NCBI GenBank assembly: GCA_946902985.2
Contig: OX336399.1
Coordinates: forward strand, 162,608,911 to 162,672,910
Origin: Meconema thalassinum
Taxonomy: Eukaryota; Arthropoda; Insecta; Orthoptera; Tettigoniidae
Length of the DNA: 64,000 nt
Direction: 5' to 3'
Shown: positions 44,509 to 55,214 of the stretch, in pieces
How positions within the stretch are numbered: position 1 is the first letter of the stretch
Layout of the letters: each line of letters opens with the position of its first letter
Program-made: the position numbers and the translations under genes
The notes under the pieces: generated by a model
The model's input: only the letters and a program-made list of their open reading frames with translations
Told to the model about the DNA's origin: nothing
The model's database searches: none

Positions 44509-45083
44509 GTCACTGTTAGCAATGCGACTGGCAGCGTTGGACGATTGATGCATGCTGCTGCTTGCTTTGTATCGTGACGTGCACGCGTGCCCTCTAACGA
44601 CGGGCTGTGGCCTTCCACGCTCTGGTCGGAACCACACCTCGTTACACACACCACGATTAGCCGATGTCGTCACCAGTTTGCGCATTCCAGCCTCCGGCTC
44701 GTTACTTTTTGAACGCACCTTATATATACAGAAACAATCCGCGTACTCTGGAGGCTTCGGGAACGAAATAACTGCGCTGTGAAGGACAGCATTTCCAGCA
44801 ACTACTCTGAAATTCATGCCACAAGTAATGATGATTGTTATATACGTTAAAACGTGTAAATGTGTGAACTAGTTGGGCACTACGCTGCCGCTAGCGCTAG
44901 GGCCTTGCTCGATAGGCGGCTAGCCACAGTGCCCCTGCCGTCACACAACGCATTCGAAATGTCGTTCTGTTGAGAAGATTCTTATCGTAGACACAAGGTC
45001 TGAGCATTTCTGACCTCTATATTTCCTGATTATTTATTTGCTTCTGTTTACAACATCCCTCATTCTTTAGCCAAAGGCAAATA

Positions 45084-45809
45084 CAGTAAAATCTGACTAA
45101 ACCGGACCCTCTATATACCGGAAACGGAAAACAAAATTCGGAACGGAGGTATTTCCTATGTAAAATGACACTGTAAACCGGAAAACTGTCTAACGCGGAA
45201 ACGGAAATAAATTTCGGAACGGTAGGCGTAAATAACCTGACCAAGACGGATTATCTTATCCATAAACAAAAATCTATGTATTGCTGTACATTTTGAGTGT
45301 GACTGTACTTGTACCAAAGTTCTTGGAAATATTAACTTAACCCTAATTCTTCCTCAAGGACGCAGCAGGTATGCTACATTCCTCAACATCTGTAAGGGAA
45401 TGGAATGTACCGTTACATCCTCCAACCCTCTTGTAAGACACACAGGTCCATTCTGACAAATGAGAGTAGATGAAAACAGTGAACTTAAGTGATCTTTAAA
45501 GGTGTTCTTTCTACCGTGTACTGCATTTTTTTACGCAGCTTACCGTAACTCAATGACAATGACTTCTAAACTTAAGACACTTACACTGGAGGAGATTTAT
45601 TGAAGAACGCGAGAAAAACAAACGTTCGGCTAAAGAATTAACTGTGTTGTTTAAAGTGGGAACAACTCAACTCAAATTATTTCATAGCAATCCTGTTTCC
45701 TTGTAGTGTAGTTTGTCTTATTAAAACACAACCCTTTGTAAAACGGAAACCTGTGATAATGGAAAAATAAATCCGGAACGATGGCGTTCGGCATTAGGCA
45801 GGTTTCCTG
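45084..45809 (+). mobile_element. pogo/Tigger-like element, 726 bp
   Basis: Ends CAGTAAAATCTGACTAAACC and, read from the right, CAGGAAACCTGCCTAATGCC, flanked by TA (45082-45083; 45810-45811). The interior has repeated CCGGAAACGGAAA-type blocks. Around 45567-45690 a broken frame reads LKTLTLEEI, then KNKRSAKELTVLFKVGTTQL, like the N-terminal CENPB/psq HTH of pogo-type transposases. The DDE part is absent. Confidence 0.65.
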
Positions 45810-45811
45810 TA

Positions 45812-46200
45812 CATGCCTTTTTGAAATTACGGACCAAGCTTGATACCTCTAAACCATGCAGTCATCGCGTTTTACCTTCAGCTTGCCCTTTCAACTCTAC
45901 TCACGGTCCAAGACATGTCACGATAATGTTGTTCACAGGTTCCACCCAAACATTTCTTAATCGCAATTCTTCTCAACACCCAGGACTATACCAGTGGCGC
46001 GCTGGTCTGTCTACACGCGACCTTATCATCAATCCAACGTCTTGCCCGACCATCCGAGGCGTGCCAACACAAAACGTTGCGTGTGGGTTATAAAGTAACA
46101 AAGTGAACGTTTTTACCAGAACTAAACGAAGACAGTGATGGAACGAGTTTGTTTCCAAACAAAACGACAAACAAATTGTGACATGAGACTCGGGGTAGCC
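45812..46200. other. Unassigned stretch
   Basis: No repeat family from this window is recognised; an open 90-codon frame at 45821-46093 has no recognisable features. Confidence 0.3.
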
Positions 46201-46226
46201 AGACTTTTATGGGTTGCTTCTGTATA

Positions 46227-46797
46227 CATGGTGTCCACTACTCCTGGAAATCCTGGAAAACTCCTGGATTTTCATTAGGTCTGATAAACTCCTGCAAAAT
46301 GACAACAATTTGAAAACTCCTGGAAAATAGCCACTGTTAATTAATTATAAAAATATTTCCATCTTAAATCATACTCCCACTGCGGTTTTCGGTCAGAACT
46401 CTATGGTTAACGAAGGAAATTTCCTCAGGCTACCTGTTTCTGTGTGGGAGAACACGCGATAGTATTTTTGTAAGACATATTGAGTATAGACAACTTTATC
46501 GCAATAAAATTGCAGGCGGCATTCTTTTCTCTTTTTTTAAGCGGATATTTGAGACACAACGTCTTTTTTAAAAGAACAATTAAATCATTTGTGTGTAGGC
46601 TTGCGTATCAATAACGCAATCACCACTAATTTTTGTCAATATCTGTATAAGTAAACAAAACACAACTGCTTTATTTTGGTCTTGAAGCAGGCAACCGATA
46701 ACCCCCCCGGACTCGCGCTTATTTTAAGTCTGGAAAAATGAGAATTACTCCTGGAAAATTCCTGGAAAATCGTTGACCGATTTGAGTGGCCACCATG
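46227..46797. mobile_element. 571-bp non-autonomous DNA element, 6-bp TSD
   Basis: Ends CATGGTGTCCACTACTCC and, from the right, CATGGTGGCCACTCAAAT. TGTATA is duplicated at 46221-46226 and 46798-46803. The left subterminal part has a CCTGGAAA repeat and the right a matching TCCTGGAAAAT. A second copy (52407-55655) has its own 6-bp duplication, so the TSD length is consistent. Superfamily not assigned. Confidence 0.82.
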
Positions 46798-46904
46798 TGT
46801 ATAACTTTTGTTTGAGGTTCCCCCAAAAGTAAAATTCGCACGGCTCTGAAACTTACGAACACCTTTACTGTAATGATGATCTTATTTGTAAATATGTTCA
46901 ACTA

Positions 46905-47533
46905 CAGGGTCATTATGTGTGCGCGCGCCAGTAAACACGGCAAGCTAAGCCGGCTGTGACTAGCGCAGATCGCGGCCGCGCGCACCTGGCGGTTGGCGGC
47001 TCCGCTGACTCATATCGATAGTTTACACTGTTTTGGCATTCATATGGGCGTGTATTTGCAAAGCTTAGACGTTAGTGTTGCATGTTTAGTGAGTATTGTG
47101 ATTACTGTGATTGTTGGTCATGCCTAGACACCAATTCACATTGCACGAACGTGTGTATATCCATAATTCGTATATGAAAAGCAGAAAATCTTGTTCTGAA
47201 ACGAGACGAAAATTTCGAATCAAGTTTCCAGGAAGACCTGTGCCTAATGCCAGTACAATTAGGAGGCTCGCTAAACGATTCAAGGAAACAGGCTCCGTAA
47301 ATAATAAAAGAGTTGACAGACATTCTTTCTTCAAAAGATGTCAGGTGTGTGTTACAAGAGAGGGAGGACATTTTCAGCATCGCCTATGAGCACTGTAAGT
47401 ACACATTATTGAACATGTTTGGTAAAAGTGTGATAGTGGGCGCCGACCGCCGCCTGAACCGGGCGCGCGCGGCCGTGATCTGCACTAGTCACAGCCGGCT
47501 TAGCTTGCCCAGTTAACTGGCGCGCCCACCCTG
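46905..47533 (+). mobile_element. 629-bp internally deleted DUF4817-type transposon
   Basis: Ends CAGGGT with about 80 bases of imperfect inverted repeat: GGCAAGCTAAGCCGGCTGTG at the left and its reverse complement CACAGCCGGCTTAGCTTGCC at the right. The termini are very GC-rich (GCGGCCGCGCGC) against an A/T-rich surround. It sits at a TA (left intact, right changed to AA); the paralogue at 44870-44876 shows the single ACTAGTT site. The ORF at 47120-47389 is a head-to-tail remnant of the transposase. Confidence 0.8.
47120..47389 (+). pseudogene. DUF4817-family transposase, N-terminus fused to C-terminus by deletion
   Basis: An open frame of 89 codons. Residues 1-60 from MPRHQFTLHERVYIHN are the DUF4817 helix-turn-helix (SETRRKFRIKFPGRPVPNAS, TIRRLAKRFKETGSV). 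At about residue 66 the frame jumps to FFKRCQVCVTREGGHFQHRL, the final residues of the same family's transposase (compare CLEIEGQHFQQLL at 29663). The whole DDE domain, some 230 residues, has been removed without breaking the frame. It might still bind the element's ends and so act as a repressor, but that is speculation. Confidence 0.75.
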
Positions 47534-47651
47534 AAGTTGGGCGTTACGCTGTCGCTGACTGCTATATATAGTGGCCTGTCCGCCACGTGGCCTCTGCGAG
47601 GTTCCGTTGTATTGAGAAGGACCTCACTGTAAATATTGCCATGTAATATAT

Positions 47652-47757
47652 AGGGCTCGGATTTTTCGGTGCTAAAAATCAGGAAAATATTTATTTTTAG
47701 CCTATTTTCAATTTTGAAAAAATAGGCTTATGAGATCACCTTTTGTCCGTGTGTGTG

Positions 47758-47810
<53 letters not shown>

Positions 47811-49703
47811 TAATAAAATCTAAACGGCTGGAGCGATTTCAATGAAACTCGGTAAGTTCATAGCACTATTCCCGGCGACCTCGACCGTTCCCTTCAAATT
47901 TTGTTACGTCTCACCAATCCAACATGGCGGCTGTGCGAAATATTTCACTAGCAATCAATATCTCCGAAACTATTACCGATATCGCGCTGAAATTGTGTAC
48001 GATGATAAAGGGCACTACTGAAAGTTCAACTATGAGATTTTCAAAAATCTGGTGACTAAAAAACCAACATGGCGGTCAAGCGAAGTTGAGACTTTTAAAT
48101 AGACTTTTCTCGCGATTTAACTATCCAAATGTAATGAAACTTGGTACAGCGAGTGTTTATACACATAGTAATGCACTGGAGTCTAATTTAGTTCAATTGT
48201 TTACATAACCTCAAAATGGCGGCTGTGCGAAATATTTCACTGACATTCTATATATCCGAAACTATTACAGATATCACCCTGCAATTTTGTACGGTGACAA
48301 AGGATACTGATACAAGTTTACCTATGTATATTTCATAAACCTGTAAAGTACAAAACGAACATGGCGGCCAAGCGAATTTGAAATATTTTAATAGACTTTT
48401 CTCGTGATTTAACTCTCTGAGCGCAGTGAAATGTGGTACAGTAAATGATTTTGTAGATTGTAATGCACTGCCACCTAATTTAATTCAATTGTTTACATAA
48501 CCTCAAGATGGCGGCTGTGCGAAATTTTAAAATTAAGTTTTTATTTCTTGTGTCGTAATCATGCGATCGAAGTGAAAGTTTGAATAATGAACCTAGGCAA
48601 TAATTGTCCTTGAATGGTACATAACACTATGGCCTATACATATAACAATCCTAAATGGCGAGCTTCCAAAATATTTAGACGGTTCTCAATATCTATGAAT
48701 CTTTTACAGCAACCAAACTGATTTTTTAAATGTTCATAGAGACTATGAACATATGTTCACCTATAGGACTTTCAGTAACCTTGGGAGCAGAAATCCAACA
48801 TGGCGGCGACGCGAAATATAAATATTTAAATGGACGTTTCTCGCGAATTAACTATCCGAGTGCCGTGAAACGTTGCACGTTAAATGCTTATTCAAAAGTT
48901 GATCCACTGGCATCTAATTTATTTCAATTGTTAATATAATCACAAGATGGCTGCTGTGCGTAATTTTAAAATCTCGTTTTTTTTACTTCTTGTGTTCTAA
49001 TCATGCGATTGAAGTTTGAATACCACACGTACACAATAATCTTTATGTAATAGTACAAAAATAAAAATCCAACCTGGCGACCATCTGAAATATTTAGACG
49101 GTTCTCAATATCTACGAATCTGTTACAGCAATTAAACTGTTTATGTATTAAAAATACCTGAAATATGTGACAAAAAAAGTAAAAATATTTAATTATTATA
49201 ATTCAGTTTATTAATGTGATTACAAACAATATGGAGTATTCACGAATGCAATTTATTCTATCTCACTGACTGCTGAAGCATTACAATACACAACGAAATA
49301 CATATTCAGGTGCCAGAAATGAACTGCATGTGGGTGACTGGTTCCAGGTAGCTGGGGGAGGGGAAGGTCTAGCACGTGGTGCAATGCGGCTATGGACAAG
49401 GAAATCCCCGGCTTCCACAGTGAGTGGCACGGGACGACAAAATAAGAATAACACAGTTGTAAGCTGACATACGCTCTGCATGAAGATTAGATAGCTCACA
49501 GGTTCTTCCCCGTTGAAGTAACACAGAACAAAAATGCAATAAACTGAAAGATCTAGCATTCTGATTAAAAATTATGTAAATATTATGTGTTTTTATGTGC
49601 TAATAAGTGAAAAACAGGAATTTATGTATTTATAAAAAATGCTTAAAATGTATGTAACTTATTTACATAAAAATATTTTTATTTACCTAAAAATCCGAAC
49701 CTT
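47652..49703 (-). mobile_element. hAT of CGGBP1 type, degraded, hosting an ATGGCGG array
   Basis: Left TAGGGCTCGGATTTTTCGGT and right CCTAAAAATCCGAACC correspond to the termini of 62640-63791, in opposite orientation. 49505-49560 and 49240-49300 match 62790-62850 and the 63190-63250 block. The coding part that survives at 62941 is absent here. The interior 47699-49165 is the inserted tandem element. Confidence 0.6.
47699..49165 (+). repeat. Tandem ATGGCGG-motif element (about nine units of about 145 bp)
   Basis: Starts with a palindrome AGCCTATTTTCAA/TTGAAAAAATAGGCT, then (GT)n at 47749-47808, then repeated modules each with AACATGGCGGCTGTGCG or a variant near 47924, 48065, 48215, 48359, 48505, 48652, 48798, 48943 and 49072. 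Alternate modules carry CTGTGCGAAATATTTCACT and CCAAGCGAATTTGA. The sibling in reverse is at 13082-15627. Confidence 0.75.
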
Positions 49704-50822
49704 TGTTACTTCCGCGGTAAATTGTGACACTTTTTAAATACGTCTTTATTGTCATTGATTAGGGGTAGGATATCTAAGCGACCTGGAAAGACCTGATACT
49801 TCGTTCGTATTTTGGACCGAACAAGTTCTGACCAATGTCTGTCCGGTTCAATGTAATTTCTGTTTTTGGTAGGGGAAATACTGATTTAGATTCATCGGTA
49901 GATGACAAATAGATTTGGCATCAGGGCATGAGAGGTACGATATCTTATCTTAGAGATACTGATATCGACATGCGGATTTCCAGAATTACTGTTATCTCCC
50001 AGTAGAAGACATTCGCTTGAGTCAGTTTCTTGCTGCAGTCTCAGTTTCGTAGACGTTATAAAAGACGGGGATCCTACAGCACAAGAAGTTACTGTACAAG
50101 GATTGCAGACGTGAGTGTTCTAAATCCCTTGTTTGCATTATTACACAACTAGAGTTCAGTGGGATTTCTGTTGTGATTTGTTTGTTTATTTCTGGCCGGT
50201 CATTGTTTTACACGATGAATAACAGGTTTTAGGCGCAACACTACGCTACCGGACAGCGGATGTGTCAATACGGGAACATGTTCACGATAGAACTACTCAG
50301 CCGATTACGCTTATGTTTTGTATGAAAGGCTTGAATCCTACTTACTTATAGACATGAAACTGGGCATAGGTTAAAACGCTGGAAGATTGTCTCTTCGTAA
50401 TATAATATATTCTTTTGATTTCGCCACTCGACATAGGCTAAAAATAGTGTAGCTGTCGTAGTAAGACCGGACACCAACCCCTCAGTGTGAGAAACAATAC
50501 TCGGCAGGCTCCGTAGAGACTCAGAAAACCACATTTTAAGACCCAACAACCTACCGTTTTCAAGATGCTGGGCGATCCATACGAACCTGAACAAATTTAA
50601 TGGGTCATAATTTCCTTCTGGAACCTAGTATTATAGACTATACTACCGCCTACAGTAGATTACACGAGACCTTGACACGCTCATTCGTTTCGAGATGAAA
50701 CATTGCTTATACTGGACGCACTCTAGGTTGTTGCACCGTAATATGAACTGAGATACGTACTAAAAGCAGAGGCCCATGCTGATAGTCAAATGCTCACGGT
50801 ATTGACTATGACATGAGCTTTG
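49704..50822. other. Unassigned stretch with a TATA-type promoter candidate
   Basis: No recognised transposon. It holds the promoter-like motif at 50057-50116. The open frame at 50346-50594 (minus) has no family I recognise. Confidence 0.3.
50057..50116 (+). promoter_or_regulatory. TATA box plus splice-donor candidate
   Basis: GTTATAAAAGACGGGG places TATAAAAG at 50057-50064. A start about 30 bases on would give a short leader ending at GCAGAC|GTGAGTG (50111), a good donor consensus. This would suit the first exon of an insect gene or a cut-off retroelement. No matching downstream exon was identified. Confidence 0.25.
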
Positions 50823-51550
50823 CCCATGTACAGTATATTACTTGACTAGATTCCTGACATAGGAGGCTTTGCCCATGCATATTGTTTTGTACAATCCTAT
50901 CATAGGAGGCTTTGCACCCACGTATAACGTATTCCTGTCATAGGAGGCTTTGCCCATGTACTGTATATCGCTTGACTCGATTCCTGTCATAAACGGCTTT
51001 GCCCATGTACAGTAAATTACTTGACTAGTTTCCTGCCATAGGAGGCTTTGCCCATGAATATTGTTTTGTACAATCCTATCATAGGAGGCTTTGCACCCAC
51101 GTATAACGTATTCCTGTCCTAGGAGGCTTTGCCTATGAATATTGTTTTGTACAATCCTATCATAGGAGGCTTTGCACCCATTTATAACGTATTCCTGTCC
51201 TAGGAGGCTTTGCCTATTAATATTGTTTTGTACAATCCTATCATAGGAGGCTTTGCACCCACTTACAGTATAACGTATTCCTGTCCTAGGAGGCTTTGCC
51301 CATGAATATTGTTTTGTACAATCCTGACATAGGAGGCTTTGCACCCACGTATAACGTACTCATGTCATAGGGGGCTTTGCCCATGAATATTGTTTTGTAC
51401 AATCCTGACATAGGAGCTTTGCACCCACGTATAACGTATTTATGTCATAGGAGGCTTTGCCTATGAATATTTTCTACAATCCTGTCATCGGAAGCTTTCC
51501 CCATGTAGCCTACTGTCTTCACTAGATTCCTATCATAGGCTTTGTCCAAT
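50823..51550. repeat. AGGAGGCTTTGC minisatellite with two alternating monomers
   Basis: Units of about 38-43 bases begin TCATAGGAGGCTTTGC or TCCTAGGAGGCTTTGC. One type continues ACCCACGTATAACGTATTCC, the other CCATGAATATTGTTTTGTAC. They alternate to give a dimer of about 82 bases from about 51020 to 51480. The array resumes after a SINE A1 insertion (CTTTGCCCAAACACATC at 52020). The periodic 168-codon frame on the minus strand (50838-51344) is a by-product of the repeat. Confidence 0.85.
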
Positions 51551-52016
51551 GCTCTTGGTCGTGGGTTCCAACCCGGCTGAAGTCGTCGGATTTTTTAAGA
51601 GCGTTAAAAATCCCTTAGTATGCCTTCCTTCGGAGGGGAAGTAAAAGCAGCGGTCCCATGACATAGATTTATGGCATGAAGAAGAACCTTCCACTAACTA
51701 CACGTGTGTGAAGCCAAATTTGTAGGTTAGATTTGAATAACGCTCTTTAAGTACCAACGTTCGTCACTGGGCGCTGGTTGCGATGGCATCTAGTAGCGAA
51801 GTTCACAGCTAGGTGTCGTTGACGTTAGCATTTGGTAGCGTAAGTAGGAACTACTTGAAATTATCGTCTGCAGTCCTTACTTGAATTAAAAACAGACAAC
51901 ACACACTAATACAATCATCACTATTAACACCGGTTATCAGACAGATTCTACACACACCCAAAGTACACGGCGCTACATGACCGCGTTGTCGCAGCCCATA
52001 AACTAAGGAACCAACC
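51551..52016 (+). mobile_element. SINE family A1, 5'-truncated, inside the minisatellite
   Basis: Begins at the B-box region (GTGGGTTCCAACCCGGCTGA) and runs through TCCTTCGGAGGGGAAGTAAA, GTCTGCAGTCCTTACTTGAA and CCGCGTTGTCGCAGCCC. It separates two parts of the AGGAGGCTTTGC array. Confidence 0.7.
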
Positions 52017-52248
52017 AAGGCTTTGCCCAAACACATCTATGACTGTTATCTTGATAGTGGGCAAGGCTCCCTGCTGCTGTTAGTCAAAGTGCATATTGAC
52101 TTTGGCATGTGTATTTGCCTTTTAGATTGCTATTATAGAAGGCTGCTATATTTTCTTGTAGGAATAAAGCCACGTGAAATGGATCAACTTATTTTACAAT
52201 GATTTGAAACTGTTAACAACACATTAGAAAAGAATGACAGGGCAGACT

Positions 52249-52337
52249 CTCAAAAAATCCGACGACTTCGGCTGGATTTGAACCCGCAATCTTGGACATA
52301 GAAGCTCAACATGCCAACTACGCCACCGAAGCCGCTA
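52249..52337 (-). mobile_element. SINE family A head only
   Basis: AAAAATCCGACGACTTCGGC ... TTGAACCCGCAATCTTGG ... CTACGCCACCGAAGCCGCT: the tRNA-like head without body. Confidence 0.65.
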
Positions 52338-52559
52338 TGTTTGTATGCTCTAAAAGCAACAAAATGTAGTGCTTAGTGGATAAATTAATTTTATTGTACA
52401 TAGGCTCATGGTGGTCACTACTCCTGGAAAACCTGGAAATCCTGGAAAACTCCTGGATTTTTAATAGGTCTGGAAAACTCCAGGAAAATGACTAAAAATT
52501 TGAAAACTCCTGGAAAATAGCCACTGTTAATCTATCTTCTATATATATAAAAATCAATG

Positions 52560-54835
52560 TTACGTGATAGTATGTATGTGGGTGTGTAAGTCTCCTGTGC
52601 GTTCATACACCACCCATCCGATTGCGCTGAAACTTGGATGAGATGTTGATTACTCTCCAAGGAAGGTTTCTGGCTTAGTAAATCCATTTTACAATAGGCA
52701 GCGCACGAGTAGATTCAACAAATGAGCGACGACGCGCGAAGCATTTCGACACAGTCCCGTATTTGTTCGTAAACCTTTCACCCGATTGCGATGAAACTTG
52801 GGTGAGTTGTTGTTTCCACTCCAGGGAAGGTTTCTAACTTAGTAAATACATTTCACAGTAGATAGCGCACGAGTACATTCAACAAATAAGGGACGACACG
52901 CAACGCGTTTCAACAAAGTCCCGTATGCATTCATATACCATTCGTCCGATAGCTATGAAACTTGGGTTAGATGTTGTGTACACTTCAGGGAAGGTTTCTG
53001 GCTTAGTAAATCTACTTTACAATAGGAAGCGCACGATTAGATTCAACAAATGAGCTACGACGCGCGAAACGTTTCAACAAAGTCCCGTATGCGTTCATAT
53101 ACCATTCGTCCGATTGCGATTAAACTTGGGTGAGATGTTGTGTACACTCGAGGAAAGGTGTTTGTCTGGCTTAGTAAATCTACTTTACAATAGGCAGCGC
53201 ACAATTAGATTCAACAAATGAGCTACGACGCGCGAAGCGTTTCAACAAAGTCCCGTATGCGTTCATATACCATTCGTCCGATAGCGATGAAACTTTGGTG
53301 AGATGTTGTGTACACTCCACGGAAGGTTTCTGGCTTAGTAAATCCATTTAACAATTGATAGCGCACGAGTAGATTCAACAAATGAGCGACGACACGCGAA
53401 GCGTTTCAATAAAGTCCCGTATGCGTTCATATACCATTCGGCCGATAGCGATGAAACTTGGGTGAGATATTGAGTACATTCTAAGGAAGGATTCTTTCTT
53501 AGTATATCCACTTTACAATAGGTAGCGCACGAGTAGATGCAACAAATAAGCGTCGACGCGCGAAGCGTTTCAACAATGTCCCGTATGTGTTCATATACCA
53601 TTCGTACGATAGCAATGAAACGTGGATGAGATATTGCGTACACTTACGTGAAGGTTTTTAACTTAGTAAATACATTTCACAGTAGATAGCGCACGAGTAG
53701 CTTCAACTAATGAGTGACGACACGCAAAGCGTTTCAAGAAAGTCCCGTATGCATTCATATACCATTCGTCCGATAGCTATGAAACTTGGGTTAGATGCTG
53801 TGCACACTTCAGGGAAGGTTTCTGGCTTAGTAAATCCACTTCACAATAGTAGATTCAACAAATGAGCTACGACGCGCGAAGCTTTTCAACAAAGCCACGT
53901 ATGCGTTCATATACCATTCGTCCGATAGCGATGAAACTAGGATGAGATGTTGTGTACACTCCAGAGAGGATGTCTGGCTTAGTAAATCTACTTTACAATA
54001 GGCAGCGCACGAGTAGATTACACAAGTGAGTGACGGCACGGGAATCGTCTCAACTAAGTCCCGTATAAGGTCATTATACCATTCATCCGATAGCGATGAA
54101 ACTTGGCTGAGATGTGGTGTACAGTCCAGGGAAGGGTTTTGACTTAGAAAATCCATTGCACAATAGGTAGTGCACGAGTAGATTCAACTAATGAGCGAAG
54201 GCACGCGAATCGCTTCAACAAAGTCCCGTATGCGTTCATATAGGCCTACTATTCATCCAATTGCGATGGCACTTGGGTGAGTTGTTGTGCACACTGCAGG
54301 GAACGTTTCTAATTTACTAAGTCCATTGTATAATGGGTTGCGCACGAGTAGTTTCAACAAATGTGTGACGGCGCACAAACCGTTTCGACAAAGTTCCATC
54401 TGCGTTCATATACCATCATCCGATTGTTATGAAACTAGGGTGAGTTTTTGTGCACACTGCAGGGAAGGTTTCTGACTTAGTAAATATATTGTACAATAGG
54501 TAGCGCGCGAGTTGATTCAACAAATGAGTGACGGCGCGCGAATCATCTAAACAAATTCCCGTAAGCGTTCATATGCCATTCATCCGATTGCGATGAAACT
54601 TTGATGATTTGTTGTGAATACGCCAGGGAAGGTTTTCGACTTAGTAAATCCATTTTACAATAGGTAGCGCACGAGTAGATGCAACAAATGAGTGACGATG
54701 CGTGACGTGTTTCAGCAAAGTTCCATCTGCGTTCATATACCATTCATCCGATTGCGATGAAACTTTGGTGAGTTGTTGCGCACGCTCCCACAAATGTTTC
54801 AAAATTAGTAAATCCATTTTACGATAGCTTACGGA
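52560..54835. repeat. About 14 tandem units of about 165 bp inside the Helitron
   Basis: Each unit contains CCCGTATGCGTTCATATACC, GTCCGATTGCGATGAAACTT, GGGAAGGTTTCTGGCTTAGT, AAATCCATTTTACAATAGG and GCGCACGAGTAGATTCAAC. CCCGTAT-like marks recur near 52758, 52919, 53085, 53254, 53418, 53580, 53745, 53898, 54058, 54224, 54391, 54558 and 54721. Short frames on either strand (53335-53643, 53827-54156) follow the period and are not genes. Confidence 0.9.
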
Positions 54836-54930
54836 AATTGAAGAAAAAATTGTGTATCCAAAAGCACTTCAAGAAACCAAATTACAATGCCAACACTTTC
54901 TTTGATTGGCATTGCAACGCATGCCGGGTC

Positions 54931-55214
54931 AAGTCAACAACCCCTGGCACTATACAGCCCATGACGGGCCAAGGCCGACCAAGCGACCGCTGCCCAGCCA
55001 TTCGGCCTGCAGATATTGGGGTGACGCGTGATCAGCGCGTCGGGTCCCCTCGGCCGTCAATCTTGGTTTTCGTGATCGGGGGGCTGTCTCACTGTCAGAC
55101 AGCTACTCAATTGTCCTCACGAGGCTGAGTGCACCCCGTTCCAACCCTCACGTCAGTTTTAACATCCCTGACGGAGCCGGGGATCGAACCCGGGGCCTCC
55201 GGGTGAGAGGCAGG
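54931..55214 (-). mobile_element. SINE family B in the Helitron 3' end
   Basis: The minus strand reads GCCTGCCTCTCACCCGGAGG, CCCGGGTTCGATCCCCGGCT, GAGGACAATTGAGTAGCTGT and ends CCAGGGGTTGTTGACTT. It lies between the Helitron hairpin and its terminal ACAGCTTG. Confidence 0.8.

Larger units (their letters stand above)
40386..44720 (-). mobile_element. mariner transposon, interrupted by a second transposon and SINEs
   Basis: 31-bp inverted ends AGGTGCGTTCAGAAAGTAAC ... GGAGGC (40386-40416) and its reverse complement (44690-44720, one mismatch), bounded by TA on each side. The mariner transposase relic (43912-44508, minus) lies next to the right end. The excess length of about 3 kb is the 40.5-43.7 kb insert: the 459-residue transposase gene, repeat C, SINE E and a TTTC microsatellite. 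Confidence 0.85.
40027..44982 (+). mobile_element. DDE_3-type (DUF4817 family) relic, outer shell of a nest
   Basis: The left terminus CAGTGAGAGCCTTGTCTATA ... GTGTGACGG pairs with the right-end GTCACACAACGCATTCGAAA. Coding remnants run in the plus direction: 40268-40385 matches the minus strand of 29955-29840 (CGAATTTTCCTAGTGGAC, GTTCGTAAGTTTCAGAGCCG) and resumes at 44727 (CAGAAACAATCCGCGTACTC ... GGACAGCATTTCCAGCAACT). The gap is the mariner at 40386-44720. The transposase core is gone. Termini are approximate. Confidence 0.65.
46871..47637 (+). mobile_element. DDE_3-type relic 3' end hosting a GC-rich deletion derivative
   Basis: 46871-46904 (TGTAATGATGATCTTATTTG ... TTCAACTA) and 47534-47637 (GTTGGGCGTTACGCTG ... 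GACCTCACTG, then TA) reconstitute the 3' end seen intact at 44822-44982. A minus-oriented remnant of the same family (46805-46870) abuts on the left, so two copies or an inversion meet there. Confidence 0.6.

Noticed and set aside
44236..44817. 193-codon minus-strand protein as a single gene
   Set aside because: It fuses antisense DDE_3 relic, mariner TIR/leader and the mariner N-terminus; only the part from 44508 onward is transposase.
50838..51344. Long minus-strand open frame of 168 codons
   Set aside because: It follows the 82-base minisatellite; the peptide repeats with the DNA period and has no family features.
53335..54156. Open frames of about 100 codons on the minus strand
   Set aside because: They arise from the 165-bp tandem units of the Helitron.
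50823..54835. CRISPR-like array
   Set aside because: Repeats are adjacent tandem units without unique spacers, and the context is eukaryotic.
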